Below are positions 56,663 to 64,000 of a DNA stretch of 64,000 bases, piece after piece. A program made the position numbers and the translations under genes. The stretch is from Acinetobacter pittii (GTDB taxonomy: Bacteria > Pseudomonadota > Gammaproteobacteria > Pseudomonadales > Moraxellaceae). Each line of letters begins with the position of its first letter. Positions within the stretch are counted from its first letter, which is position 1. Below the pieces are notes generated by a model, which made no database searches, was not told the DNA's origin, and worked only from the letters and a program-made list of their open reading frames with translations. Where the stretch lies: the NCBI RefSeq assembly GCF_034064985.1, contig NZ_CP139249.1, forward strand, positions 2,418,001 to 2,482,000. Direction: 5' to 3'.

Positions 56663-57355
56663 TCAGACCCTCCTAGTTCTCTTTTGTTTTTCGCTTGGCA
56701 CTTCTAAAGGAATAGCCACCTTACCTGTACCTAACCCGCGAAAAAAATAATTAATAATATATAAGAATAACAGGCCAAAATAAAAAATAGGAAAAATGCT
56801 AAAGGCAGTACTTATGATTTCCCAAAACATAACCCCCACTCTATAGTTATAACAAAATGATATGAGTCCACCTCTACGTCTAGGCCTTTGCTGAGTAATA
56901 TCATCCTCAATGAAATGAATAATTCCCATAACAAAACAACCAGCAAATGTACTTGAGACCAAAGTCTTTTTAATTAGAGGCCTTTCTAGCAAAGGATATT
57001 TTTTTGAAGATTCAAACTCGGCTTTAAAAAAGAATTTATAAATTTCTTCTTGATAAGCTTTATTAATTCCATATTTTTTAATAAAAAAATAGGAGATAAC
57101 ACAACCAACAAAGAACATGACTATCGTTATGTAAATGCTATAAAGAATCGTAAAAAACGGTAATGGCCCTTTCGTACCAACAGTCACATGCATAGTTTGT
57201 GTGATGTATTGATATAGCTCGTACTGCCATTCGTTTTTTGGATAAGCAGGAAATACAAATAAAGGAATAATAAAAAGAATAGAACATATAGCTATATTTC
57301 CTTTGTTCTCCTTACTTTTCCGTGCAAGCGTAGAAAGAAAATTTTTAGAAGCCAT
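56663..57355 (-). CDS. Integral membrane protein, unknown
   Basis: A 230-residue protein with four predicted membrane segments: about residues 20-37 (IAICSILFIIPLFVFPAY), 65-92, 130-148 and 180-205. Positively charged ends (KNFLSTLARKSKENKGN and KQKRTRRV). No domain recognised. The gene has an AT-rich upstream region of 230 bp shared with the divergent lipoprotein gene. Confidence 0.6.
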   Translation of the reverse strand: MASKNFLSTLARKSKENKGNIAICSILFIIPLFVFPAYPKNEWQYELYQYITQTMHVTVGTKGPLPFFTILYSIYITIVMFFVGCVISYFFIKKYGINKAYQEEIYKFFFKAEFESSKKYPLLERPLIKKTLVSSTFAGCFVMGIIHFIEDDITQQRPRRRGGLISFCYNYRVGVMFWEIISTAFSIFPIFYFGLLFLYIINYFFRGLGTGKVAIPLEVPSEKQKRTRRV

Positions 57356-57585
57356 ATCTATATTTTACAATTTGGAACCATGTGTTTAGCTTTATAAAAA
57401 TCATTAAAAGCTTTTATAGTATTCATAAAAAGTTATTCATTTTACTTAATAACTTGCGAGCGAACTTTACTTTATGTTTTATAGAAAATCAAAATAAATA
57501 AATTTCCTTTTTTATCATACCTATATTGTTACTCTATTTGTGTTATGACAAGATCAATATAAGTTAGCTACTTTAAAAAAAGAAA

Positions 57586-58005
57586 ATGAAAATACTTTTT
57601 AACTTAATACTATTACCACTTTTATTAATTGGATGTGTAACTGTATCCCCTATTAATTCTGTACCAATGCACCCTAAAGGCTTAACACCTGAAGAGGCTA
57701 GAGCAATATATAATGCTCAGATGAATGTAGATCAGTCAGATTATCCTTATAGTATATCTAACAGGTCAGAAGCTGAGTCGAGAACTAAACCAGTTCTTTA
57801 TCCTAAACAAAAATCACCTAGATCTACTCCAGCTCCGAGTTCAAAAAGAACTAATACTGATTCGATCCCACTTAAATGTGGGTCATATCCTCGTACTTGT
57901 GGTCAAATGAAAAGTTGTTCTCAAGCACGTCAAGCACTGCAATGTGGAATGCATAGCTTAGATCGAGACAATGACGGTATTCCTTGCGAAAAGATCTGCG
58001 GCTAA
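57586..58005 (+). CDS. Lipoprotein with excalibur calcium-binding domain
   Basis: A 139-residue lipoprotein: MKILFNLILLPLLLIGC with lipobox LIGC at residue 17, a proline- and serine-rich linker, then a C-terminal excalibur domain (about residues 100-139) with CGQMKSCSQARQALQCGM and the calcium loop DRDNDGIPCEKICG. Excalibur domains are common on surface proteins and near nucleases. Divergent from the 56663-57355 gene. Confidence 0.8.
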   Translation: MKILFNLILLPLLLIGCVTVSPINSVPMHPKGLTPEEARAIYNAQMNVDQSDYPYSISNRSEAESRTKPVLYPKQKSPRSTPAPSSKRTNTDSIPLKCGSYPRTCGQMKSCSQARQALQCGMHSLDRDNDGIPCEKICG

Positions 58006-58180
58006 AAGTTATTTTCAAAAAGTATAGAATTTTAAAAACCTGTTAAGTCCAGTTTTTTTTAATTAGCTTCCTCAGATTAAGAATATGAGCTTATTATTAG
58101 AAATGAATTACTTAAAACAATTCATTTCTAAAACTAGATGATCAACTCTCCAAAGAATACTGTTTATACTAATTTCTCTC

Positions 58181-58735
58181 TCACCCAAACCCCAATAAAA
58201 AATACTCAAGCAACCGCTCTCTTTCATCTGGTTTGTTTGGATCTAAAAGCTGAACCATTGCCCCGTCAATCACAAACAAGAACATGTGTGCATCTTGTTT
58301 TGAAGCGTTTTCATTAGTCGTTAAAAGCAAATTATAGATTTCATTAATGAACCAATTCCGATAATCAATTACGAGCTGATATGCTTTGGGATAAGTTTTC
58401 GAAATTTCAAAAATAGCTTTGAATGGCAAATGATAAAGACCATCTAAGTCAGCATGTAAAAAGTAAATTTTGCGAAGTTTTTCAAATATAGTTAATTCTT
58501 TTTGGACGTAGATAATCGAAATGACTTCATGTTTAAGGCCATCTTTTTGAAAAGTTAGGCTCATTTCAATAAGACGCTTTTTTGAGTGAAAGTAGTTATA
58601 AAAAGTCGCTTTGGGAATTTTTGCCGAATCAATAATTCGGTCGACTCCGACATTGTGAAAGCCATATTTATTAAAAAGATAGCGGGAAGTGTGCAGTACG
58701 CTTAAAGCACGAAATGGAAGATCTAAATGTGGCAT
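58181..58735 (-). CDS. TetR-family regulator of the duplicated RNA unit (copy B)
   Basis: A 184-residue TetR regulator paralogous to the one at 39425-39991: shared blocks NVGVDRII..AKIPKATFYN.FHSK and LPFKAIFEI, DAHMFLFVIDGAMVQLL. The start at 58735 is preferred because its upstream DNA matches that of copy A exactly at the ATG, while a longer frame runs 32 codons into the conserved noncoding region. It faces away from structured element B. Probably self-regulating and acting on that element. Confidence 0.9.
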   Translation of the reverse strand: MPHLDLPFRALSVLHTSRYLFNKYGFHNVGVDRIIDSAKIPKATFYNYFHSKKRLIEMSLTFQKDGLKHEVISIIYVQKELTIFEKLRKIYFLHADLDGLYHLPFKAIFEISKTYPKAYQLVIDYRNWFINEIYNLLLTTNENASKQDAHMFLFVIDGAMVQLLDPNKPDERERLLEYFLLGFG

Positions 58736-58781
58736 AGTTTTACCGTTATAAAAAATTATTGTTGTATATAAATGAGATACT
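58736..58781 (-). promoter_or_regulatory. Conserved promoter/operator region of TetR copy B
   Basis: Matches the bases ahead of TetR copy A: TAGTTTTACCGTT, an A-rich run, ATTGTTGTATATAAAT and GAGATA. Likely promoter plus operator. Confidence 0.5.
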
Positions 58782-59427
58782 TTTTTGGGAGAAAAAAGGC
58801 ACAGCAAAGCCCGTAAGACTGTGCTTGGCACATCTCAAGTTTTATTGTTGATTAAGTTTTAAGACGAAATAATTTAAAGCCCGAAAACCTTACGGCGATC
58901 AAACTGCTCTAAATATTTAAGCTGTGTCGTTATAGCTTTTGACAAAGATTGCCAAGAAATAATGGATGTGCAAAACCAACTCCTTTTTATTGGGGGTTCT
59001 GCCAAAACATTATAAATTATGGTGGCAGAACGGAAGAGGGTTCGCGGACTGGTTTCGACTCCAGCACACCCGAGGGTGTCCCTCTCCCGTCCTACCGCTA
59101 CGGGAGGGAACGAGATGCACACAAGACTATTCCTCAGAAGAAATAATCCTGATGTGGTCGAAAAAAGCGGTCCGCGACGACCGACTGGCAATGTGGCCAG
59201 CAGGCGAAGAATAATATTCAGACCTCTTTCAGTCAAGCACACAAAATGACATTTGCTTTAAAATAGATCATTAAAAAGTAAGGATAAATAATTAAAATTT
59301 ATTGTTAAATTGGGGTTTATAAAACGCTTATTAATCAAAGCTCTATCGATGTCTTAAAAGATACAACTTGCAAAAAAACATCTATGGCAATATTTTAGAG
59401 TAATTACTCTAAAATGAGATCTAATAT
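58782..59427. other. Noncoding interval with the leader and structured element B
   Basis: About 650 bp without a supported gene. The leader (58782-58995) is related in order to that upstream of copy A, for example GTTTTATTGTTG and a CCGAAAACC-like block. It then holds the structured element B and about 160 AT-rich bases before the HD-domain gene. Confidence 0.6.
58996..59266 (+). ncRNA. Structured RNA element, copy B (undescribed family)
   Basis: Same architecture as copy A. Entry arms GTTCTGCCA (58996-59004) and TGGCAGAAC (59023-59031) pair perfectly. The enclosing stem is TCGCGGA with TCCGCGA (59042-59048 and 59171-59177). Inside are CTGG/CCAG, ACACCC/GGGTGT, and CCCTCTCCCGT/ACGGGAGGG with loop CCTACCGCT (59091-59099). 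After it follow CTGGC/GCCAG and the closing AAATGACATTTG. The stem bases differ from copy A while pairing is kept, and loops and junctions are conserved. Confidence 0.65.
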
Positions 59428-60186
59428 ATGAAAACTAAAAGAATTGGTTCGTATCACTGGATTCAAGCTACAAATGGTCAGCTCAACTTCAAAGAGAAAA
59501 TTAAGTTAATTCAAAAAATTATGCTGCCAAGTGTTATAGCCTCTATAAAAACAAATTACTTTCGATTCAAAACTTCTCATGATTTTGATATCGATCAGAT
59601 CGTGATACCAGATACTCAAATGGTTAAAGTTGCACTTGAGGAACTAGAAGCTAAAGCAAGTATATCTATCTACAATCATTCATGGCGAACCTATTTCTGG
59701 GGAGCTGCTTTAGGCAATATACAAAAACAGCAATTTGATGATGAGTCACTTTTAATAGCCTCACTTTTTCATGATATTGGCTTAACTGAACAACATATTT
59801 ATAGTAAAGGTTGTAATTGTTTTACCTATGAAAGTGCTAAACAATTTGAGCTAAAGGCTAAAGAACATAGCTTTGATGAGAAGAAAAGTGAAGTAATTAA
59901 AGACTCTATCTGCTTACATATGAACGGCTATATAGATCATTCTGACTCAGCAGAAATTACTCTTTTACAGCAAGGTGCATCCTGTGATGTGATTAGTGAC
60001 GGTCTATATATAATCCCCGTCACTTTCAGAAATGTAATTTTAGAAAAATACCCTAGAAAACAATTTAATAAAGAATTTATTGAGCTTATAGATTTAGAAA
60101 GTAAGAATGTGCCAAATTCTCGAACTAGTTTATTAAGTAGTCTTGGTTTACCGCTCATGATTAAGTCAAATTTATATAAAGAGTAG
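59428..60186 (+). CDS. HD-domain hydrolase (cyanamide hydratase-like fold)
   Basis: The 252-residue protein has an HD phosphohydrolase core: NHSWRTYFWGAAL (first histidine, about residue 92), LIASLFHDIGLTEQH (the HD pair, about residues 113-114), a C-rich turn, YESAKQFE and SICLHMNGY (final histidine). The order matches the cyanamide hydratase/HD-domain group, which hydrolyse small molecules or nucleotides with a metal pair. Located between structured element B and its truncated third copy, on the same strand. Confidence 0.78.
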   Translation: MKTKRIGSYHWIQATNGQLNFKEKIKLIQKIMLPSVIASIKTNYFRFKTSHDFDIDQIVIPDTQMVKVALEELEAKASISIYNHSWRTYFWGAALGNIQKQQFDDESLLIASLFHDIGLTEQHIYSKGCNCFTYESAKQFELKAKEHSFDEKKSEVIKDSICLHMNGYIDHSDSAEITLLQQGASCDVISDGLYIIPVTFRNVILEKYPRKQFNKEFIELIDLESKNVPNSRTSLLSSLGLPLMIKSNLYKE

Positions 60187-60276
60187 AAATAATAATATTT
60201 ATAAATTGCTTACACCAAGTGTTGAAACATCCTAAGTTGGATTCATTGTGACAAAGACAGATCCCTTAGATTTAGA

Positions 60277-60345
60277 GTTCTGCCACTACATTAAGTTATA
60301 GTGGCAGAACCAAAGAGACTTAGCAGACTAACCCTATAGGTCAAT
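60277..60345 (+). repeat. Truncated third copy of the structured element (entry hairpin)
   Basis: GTTCTGCCACTA and TAGTGGCAGAAC form a perfect 12-pair stem (60277-60288 and 60299-60310), the same entry arms as in copies A and B. After it comes CAAAGAGACTTAGCAGACT, which resembles the next bases of copy B. The rest is lost. It lies 90 bp after the HD-domain gene. Confidence 0.7.
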
Positions 60346-60373
60346 ATGCAAAGAATAAATTTCAAAACTCAAC

Positions 60374-62320
60374 TTATGACACCGTAAACTTAACACTGTT
60401 ATTTTGATAGATTGGCGTAATATCTTTGCCATTCAGTGTCACTTTTTTATAGGTGCCTTGAACTTTTTTAGCAGATAACACCGTATAGGTTCCCGCCGCT
60501 AAATTGTCTTTTGTGACGAGCTGCAATGTTCCATTTAAAGTAAGGGTATTTGCGACCTGAACTGCTGGAAGTACATTCGATTTAAACGTGATATTAAATG
60601 TCGTTCCTGCAAGCTGAGTTAAATTACCCGCAATGGTAACTGTTTTAGCTGAGTTGGTTTTTAATAGGCTATTTTCATGCATATAAATATCGCCTTGACC
60701 AGCGCCATGCTTAGACAATATTTCTAAACCACCCTGCTTTAAATCAATACCACCAGTAAACGAGTTATTTCCTGTCAGTGCTAAAGTTCCTGTGCCTGAT
60801 TTGGTGAGTTTACCCGCACCCGTAATATCATTACTCCATTGGTCATATTGGTTAAAACCACCTAAACTCGCATCCATTGTCAGATTTACATCACCATCAA
60901 AACTGCCATAACCTGCACCCGCTCTGAACAGGTTTAAGCGCCCATAGCCCTCAACGTCATCCATGACTGGATAACCCGAAGCAAGCGCGGTTGATTTTAA
61001 AACCACACGGCGCTGATCGGCAGTTAAATATGGAAGTCGAGTTTCCAATAAAACTTCTGCTCCTTTAGGCACCGTAGCTATTTTTGTTTTATCGCCAATT
61101 TGGTTAAAACCATAGGTCATCCAGTGGTCTACTTGCTGTTTTAATTTTTCAAGATCGGCAAAACGGTCATTCACGTCATAAGGTGTTTTCGCCAAACTAT
61201 AAAATGATTCAAACGTTGAACTATTGGTCTCTTTCATGAGCTGTGTTTGAGCTTGTAAATAAGCTTCTTTTCTTTGCTCTACCGTCATCGCATTTAAGTT
61301 GGCAACATCTGCGGCAATCGACTGAAGTCGTCCGCCAATCACGTCCATCGCTGAGTGCATGCCCGCGATAATACGTGAATCACCCAAATCTAAACCACGC
61401 GCAATCAATTCCTGATAACGCTGCGGCACTAAATAGGCCATCGCAATTGCATTTCGGCCAGCTTCGGCAGTGTGCCCACTCGGGAAACCGCCGTCAGTTG
61501 CAGGGGTACTACTTTTTGCAGGCTCTAAACTCGGCACTACAATGACTTCCGGACTCCAACGCCATGGACGAGCATATTTATAAAAACGTTTTGCTGACTC
61601 TGTTGATGAGTTATTCCCCATCGCTTGCACAAATTCAACGACTTTTCCGAAATTGGCATTTCCATCGGCGGTGGTTAGTCCACTATTATTGCCTTTGTCA
61701 TCATATTTTACTTGTGTAGCATCGGCTGGCACTGAGTTGATTGTGGTGGTTTGCCTAGTGAGTTTTCGCCACGGATCGGTTAATGCGCCCATTCCTGTCG
61801 TTACGCTATAGCTTTTTCCACGTCTATCATCTAAATAGGCACGTATAGCTTCTTCTTCTGTACGCTTATGCGTGGTCTGAATTGAATAATTAATATTGTA
61901 GTTCAATACATCTGCATTCTTTTTTGTACCGTCGGTACTGTCGCCCGGTAAACCCGTCCAGTTCGATTCGACTACCGCCGGAAAGCCATCTCTTGCTTCG
62001 GCAGATTGGCCTGCATCTACAAATAAACTAGATGGCGTCCATACATCTAAAAAACCGCTCAGCACACGTACCCCAGCATTTGTTTCAACCGTGGCATATC
62101 GTGCATCGCCACGTTGATTGGTCGTCCACGAATCTACAATGGTCGTGATATTTGATGGCACTGGAGCAGTATCTTCAAAGCCTACACCCTTTGGCGCTGC
62201 TGGTATTTCTTGATTTGCTGTCGAATTATCATCTGAGCTATTGCTGTCATTACAACCCGTAAAAAAGACCGAACAAGAAATAAGAGAAAGTAAAAGTGTA
62301 TTTATTTTAAAGCTAGACAT
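60374..62320 (-). CDS. PAP2-family phosphatase lipoprotein with autotransporter-associated repeats
   Basis: A 648-residue exported protein: lipobox FFTGC at about residue 22, a PAP2 (class A acid phosphatase) domain in about residues 150-340, then a beta-rich tail. The three active-site motifs are intact: KRFYKYARPWR, GGFPSGHTAEAGRNA and DSRIIAGMHSAMD. The tail (about residues 510-648) carries autotransporter-associated strand repeats (LTKSGTGTLALTGNNSFTGG) but no clear membrane barrel. Probably acts on phosphoesters in the periplasm or at the surface. Confidence 0.88.
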   Translation of the reverse strand: MSSFKINTLLLSLISCSVFFTGCNDSNSSDDNSTANQEIPAAPKGVGFEDTAPVPSNITTIVDSWTTNQRGDARYATVETNAGVRVLSGFLDVWTPSSLFVDAGQSAEARDGFPAVVESNWTGLPGDSTDGTKKNADVLNYNINYSIQTTHKRTEEEAIRAYLDDRRGKSYSVTTGMGALTDPWRKLTRQTTTINSVPADATQVKYDDKGNNSGLTTADGNANFGKVVEFVQAMGNNSSTESAKRFYKYARPWRWSPEVIVVPSLEPAKSSTPATDGGFPSGHTAEAGRNAIAMAYLVPQRYQELIARGLDLGDSRIIAGMHSAMDVIGGRLQSIAADVANLNAMTVEQRKEAYLQAQTQLMKETNSSTFESFYSLAKTPYDVNDRFADLEKLKQQVDHWMTYGFNQIGDKTKIATVPKGAEVLLETRLPYLTADQRRVVLKSTALASGYPVMDDVEGYGRLNLFRAGAGYGSFDGDVNLTMDASLGGFNQYDQWSNDITGAGKLTKSGTGTLALTGNNSFTGGIDLKQGGLEILSKHGAGQGDIYMHENSLLKTNSAKTVTIAGNLTQLAGTTFNITFKSNVLPAVQVANTLTLNGTLQLVTKDNLAAGTYTVLSAKKVQGTYKKVTLNGKDITPIYQNNSVKFTVS

Positions 62321-62466
62321 GATGTGACCCGTTTAATAAATAACCGTATCTTTCACTATCAATGTTTAGCTGATATTACATATTTAAAATTAATTTAAAT
62401 TTTTCTAAATAATATAGAGCCTCTTTTTAATTTCTATATCTACATGCTGAAAAATAGAGCTTTTGC

Positions 62467-63840
62467 CTATTTTTTAAAATGTGGCAACTGTTTCATAAAA
62501 TCATTTAAAGATTTCGGGCATCCCCATAAATAACCTTGAAACTCAGTGCATCCACTGTCTTTAAAAGCATTAAATTGTTCAGGCGTTTCGATGCCTTCTA
62601 CCAACACTCGGAGGTTCAGATCTAATCCAATTTTAATAATGCCTGTGACTAACTTATTACTACGCTTATCCTCCAAAGCTGCCTGTACAAAGCTACGATC
62701 AATCTTAATTTGTTTAATCGGCATCTTCTGTAAATAGCTTAAAGATGAATAACCTGTACCAAAATCATCAAGTGAAAGTTGAATTCCATTTTTTGATAGG
62801 AAATGCATTTTTTCGATGAGGCTTACACAATTATTTAAAGCAATATTCTCAGTAATTTCTAAAATGAGCCGAGATGGATTTATGCCGTATTGTAAAACCA
62901 AATCAATCAAAGTTTGCTCAAAGGTGGGCTGCATAAAATGATCAGCACTAATATTAATTGAAAGCGTTAGATCTTTAGTCTCGGCTTTTTTACTCCAATC
63001 TTGTAAAACTTTACAGCCTTGAGTTAATACCCATTCCCCAATCTCTGGCATTAATCCATAATTTTCAGCTGCTGGAATAAAATCTTGTGTTGGAACATGA
63101 CCCAAAACAGGATGGCGCCACCTGAGCAGAGCTTCCGCACCAATTAGCGTTTCAGATGAATCTATTTGTGGTTGATAGAAAAGCTCAAATTGTTCCTTTG
63201 CAAGCGCTAAACGTAAGTCTTGCACCATGGTATTTTCGGTTTGTATCTCTAATTGCATAGTGTAAATTGAAATACAAATCATCAGTGTCGCCACACAAGT
63301 CGCAATCCACCCACCGTGGTCACGAATATCTTCAGATAACGGTATAGCGCTCTCAAGATTAAAAGAGCTGCCGCTAAAAAATATAAAACATCCGACCGAC
63401 AATAGAATTAAAACGATTTGTAAATAGCTTGGATTTCTACGGTAATTTAAATACCCCAATATCGCTCCGGCAGGTAAAAATAATTGGGCCACCTGCGGAC
63501 GGTCAGTGGTTGCCACATCAAAAAATAAGCAAAAAATCACTGGAAAAACAAGCAGAACGACTTGAGATAAAAGAATACCCGCTGAAATACGATTTATATA
63601 AATAAGAAAAAGGCTAAAAATGGAGATCAGCGTAAAAAAGATATCCATATAAACAATTAACCACATTTGTGCAAATGCGAAATATATGGTCCAAAACAAA
63701 CAAAAAATAATACAAATAAAAATATTGGCTTTTGCTGCGATTGTAAGCTGCTGATCCTTTACGGTACGGTAATTTTTTCTGCGTTTTTTAAAGTAAGACG
63801 AAGCTATCATAAATAAATCAACCGTAAAAATATACTTCAT
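62467..63840 (-). CDS. Membrane-bound EAL-domain cyclic-di-GMP phosphodiesterase
   Basis: A 457-residue protein with an N-terminal membrane region of about six helices (residues 30-200) and an EAL domain (about 210-455). Catalytic marks are present: GAEALLRWRHP (EAL-type), NISADHF, LILEITEN, SLDDFGTGYSS, IKIDRSFV, LVEGIETPEQ and the FQGYLWG end. It should hydrolyse cyclic-di-GMP. No GGDEF domain is present. The ATG at 63840 is preferred over a TTG nine bases upstream. Confidence 0.92.
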   Translation of the reverse strand: MKYIFTVDLFMIASSYFKKRRKNYRTVKDQQLTIAAKANIFICIIFCLFWTIYFAFAQMWLIVYMDIFFTLISIFSLFLIYINRISAGILLSQVVLLVFPVIFCLFFDVATTDRPQVAQLFLPAGAILGYLNYRRNPSYLQIVLILLSVGCFIFFSGSSFNLESAIPLSEDIRDHGGWIATCVATLMICISIYTMQLEIQTENTMVQDLRLALAKEQFELFYQPQIDSSETLIGAEALLRWRHPVLGHVPTQDFIPAAENYGLMPEIGEWVLTQGCKVLQDWSKKAETKDLTLSINISADHFMQPTFEQTLIDLVLQYGINPSRLILEITENIALNNCVSLIEKMHFLSKNGIQLSLDDFGTGYSSLSYLQKMPIKQIKIDRSFVQAALEDKRSNKLVTGIIKIGLDLNLRVLVEGIETPEQFNAFKDSGCTEFQGYLWGCPKSLNDFMKQLPHFKK

Positions 63841-64000
63841 AAACCCCAATCTTGATCAGTGATATGCCCTGTCAATTTTCACCAATAAAACCTAATGTTT
63901 TATTTACTTTTATAGGACTTCTCTTGAGACCATTGTTGTTTTAATTTTGGTGGTGCAGCCCGGTTATTTTATTGAATAATTTTGCTTTCAATCACCTTAT

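Noticed and set aside
58874..59249. Short frames over structured element B on both strands
   Set aside because: They overlap the conserved RNA stems, differ in frame between copies A and B and show no protein conservation.
63841..64000. Start of another gene at the right edge
   Set aside because: The last 160 bases are AT-rich with no supported reading frame or motif.

Overview
The window looks like chromosomal DNA of an Acinetobacter species, most likely from the A. calcoaceticus-baumannii complex. It is AT-rich, it carries the T6SS gene order typical of that genus (including the genus-specific Asa proteins), and its housekeeping and regulatory genes are of Acinetobacter type. No rRNA, tRNA, CRISPR array, complete insertion sequence or phage was seen.

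Positions 1-13002 (minus strand) hold part of the main type VI secretion operon: asaA, tssB, tssC, hcp, tssE, tssF, tssG, a probable asaB, tssM, tagF and the 5' end of an OmpA-like tagN-type gene cut by the window edge. TssA, TssH, TssK and TssL are not in the window. Positions 13695-31226 hold two effector operons, also on the minus strand. The first is vgrG, a DUF4123 adaptor, a VasX-like membrane effector, two paralogous putative membrane immunity proteins and a Sel1 lipoprotein. The second is a long vgrG, an Rhs polymorphic toxin and its putative immunity gene. Both vgrG genes start from near-identical promoter boxes, and they share a long, nearly identical middle segment.

Positions 31272-39991 are ordinary accessory metabolism and transport: LysR/MFS, HxlR/quinone reductase, a zinc alcohol dehydrogenase, a 3-hydroxyacyl-CoA dehydrogenase, an EamA exporter and an SRPBCC protein. 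Positions 44342-53280 hold a ClC channel and a 5-oxoprolinase-like cluster (PxpA, fused PxpB-PxpC, a biotin carboxylase/BCCP fusion, a DUF1445 protein, an NRAMP-like transporter and a LysR regulator). Positions 53377-58005 hold small, mostly unknown proteins. Positions 60374-63840 hold a PAP2 phosphatase lipoprotein and an EAL phosphodiesterase.

The most unusual content is a repeated, apparently undescribed unit. Two paralogous TetR genes (39425-39991 and 58181-58735) each have, on their upstream side, about 560 bp of related noncoding DNA. Each copy contains a roughly 270-bp element with several hairpins. The paired arms differ between the copies but stay complementary, which points to a structured RNA. 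Downstream of copy A is a solitary reverse transcriptase preceded by two 126-bp direct repeats. Downstream of copy B is an HD-domain hydrolase, followed by a truncated third copy of the element's entry hairpin. The pattern suggests a cassette system with a regulator, a structured RNA and variable cargo, possibly defensive. That function is inference.
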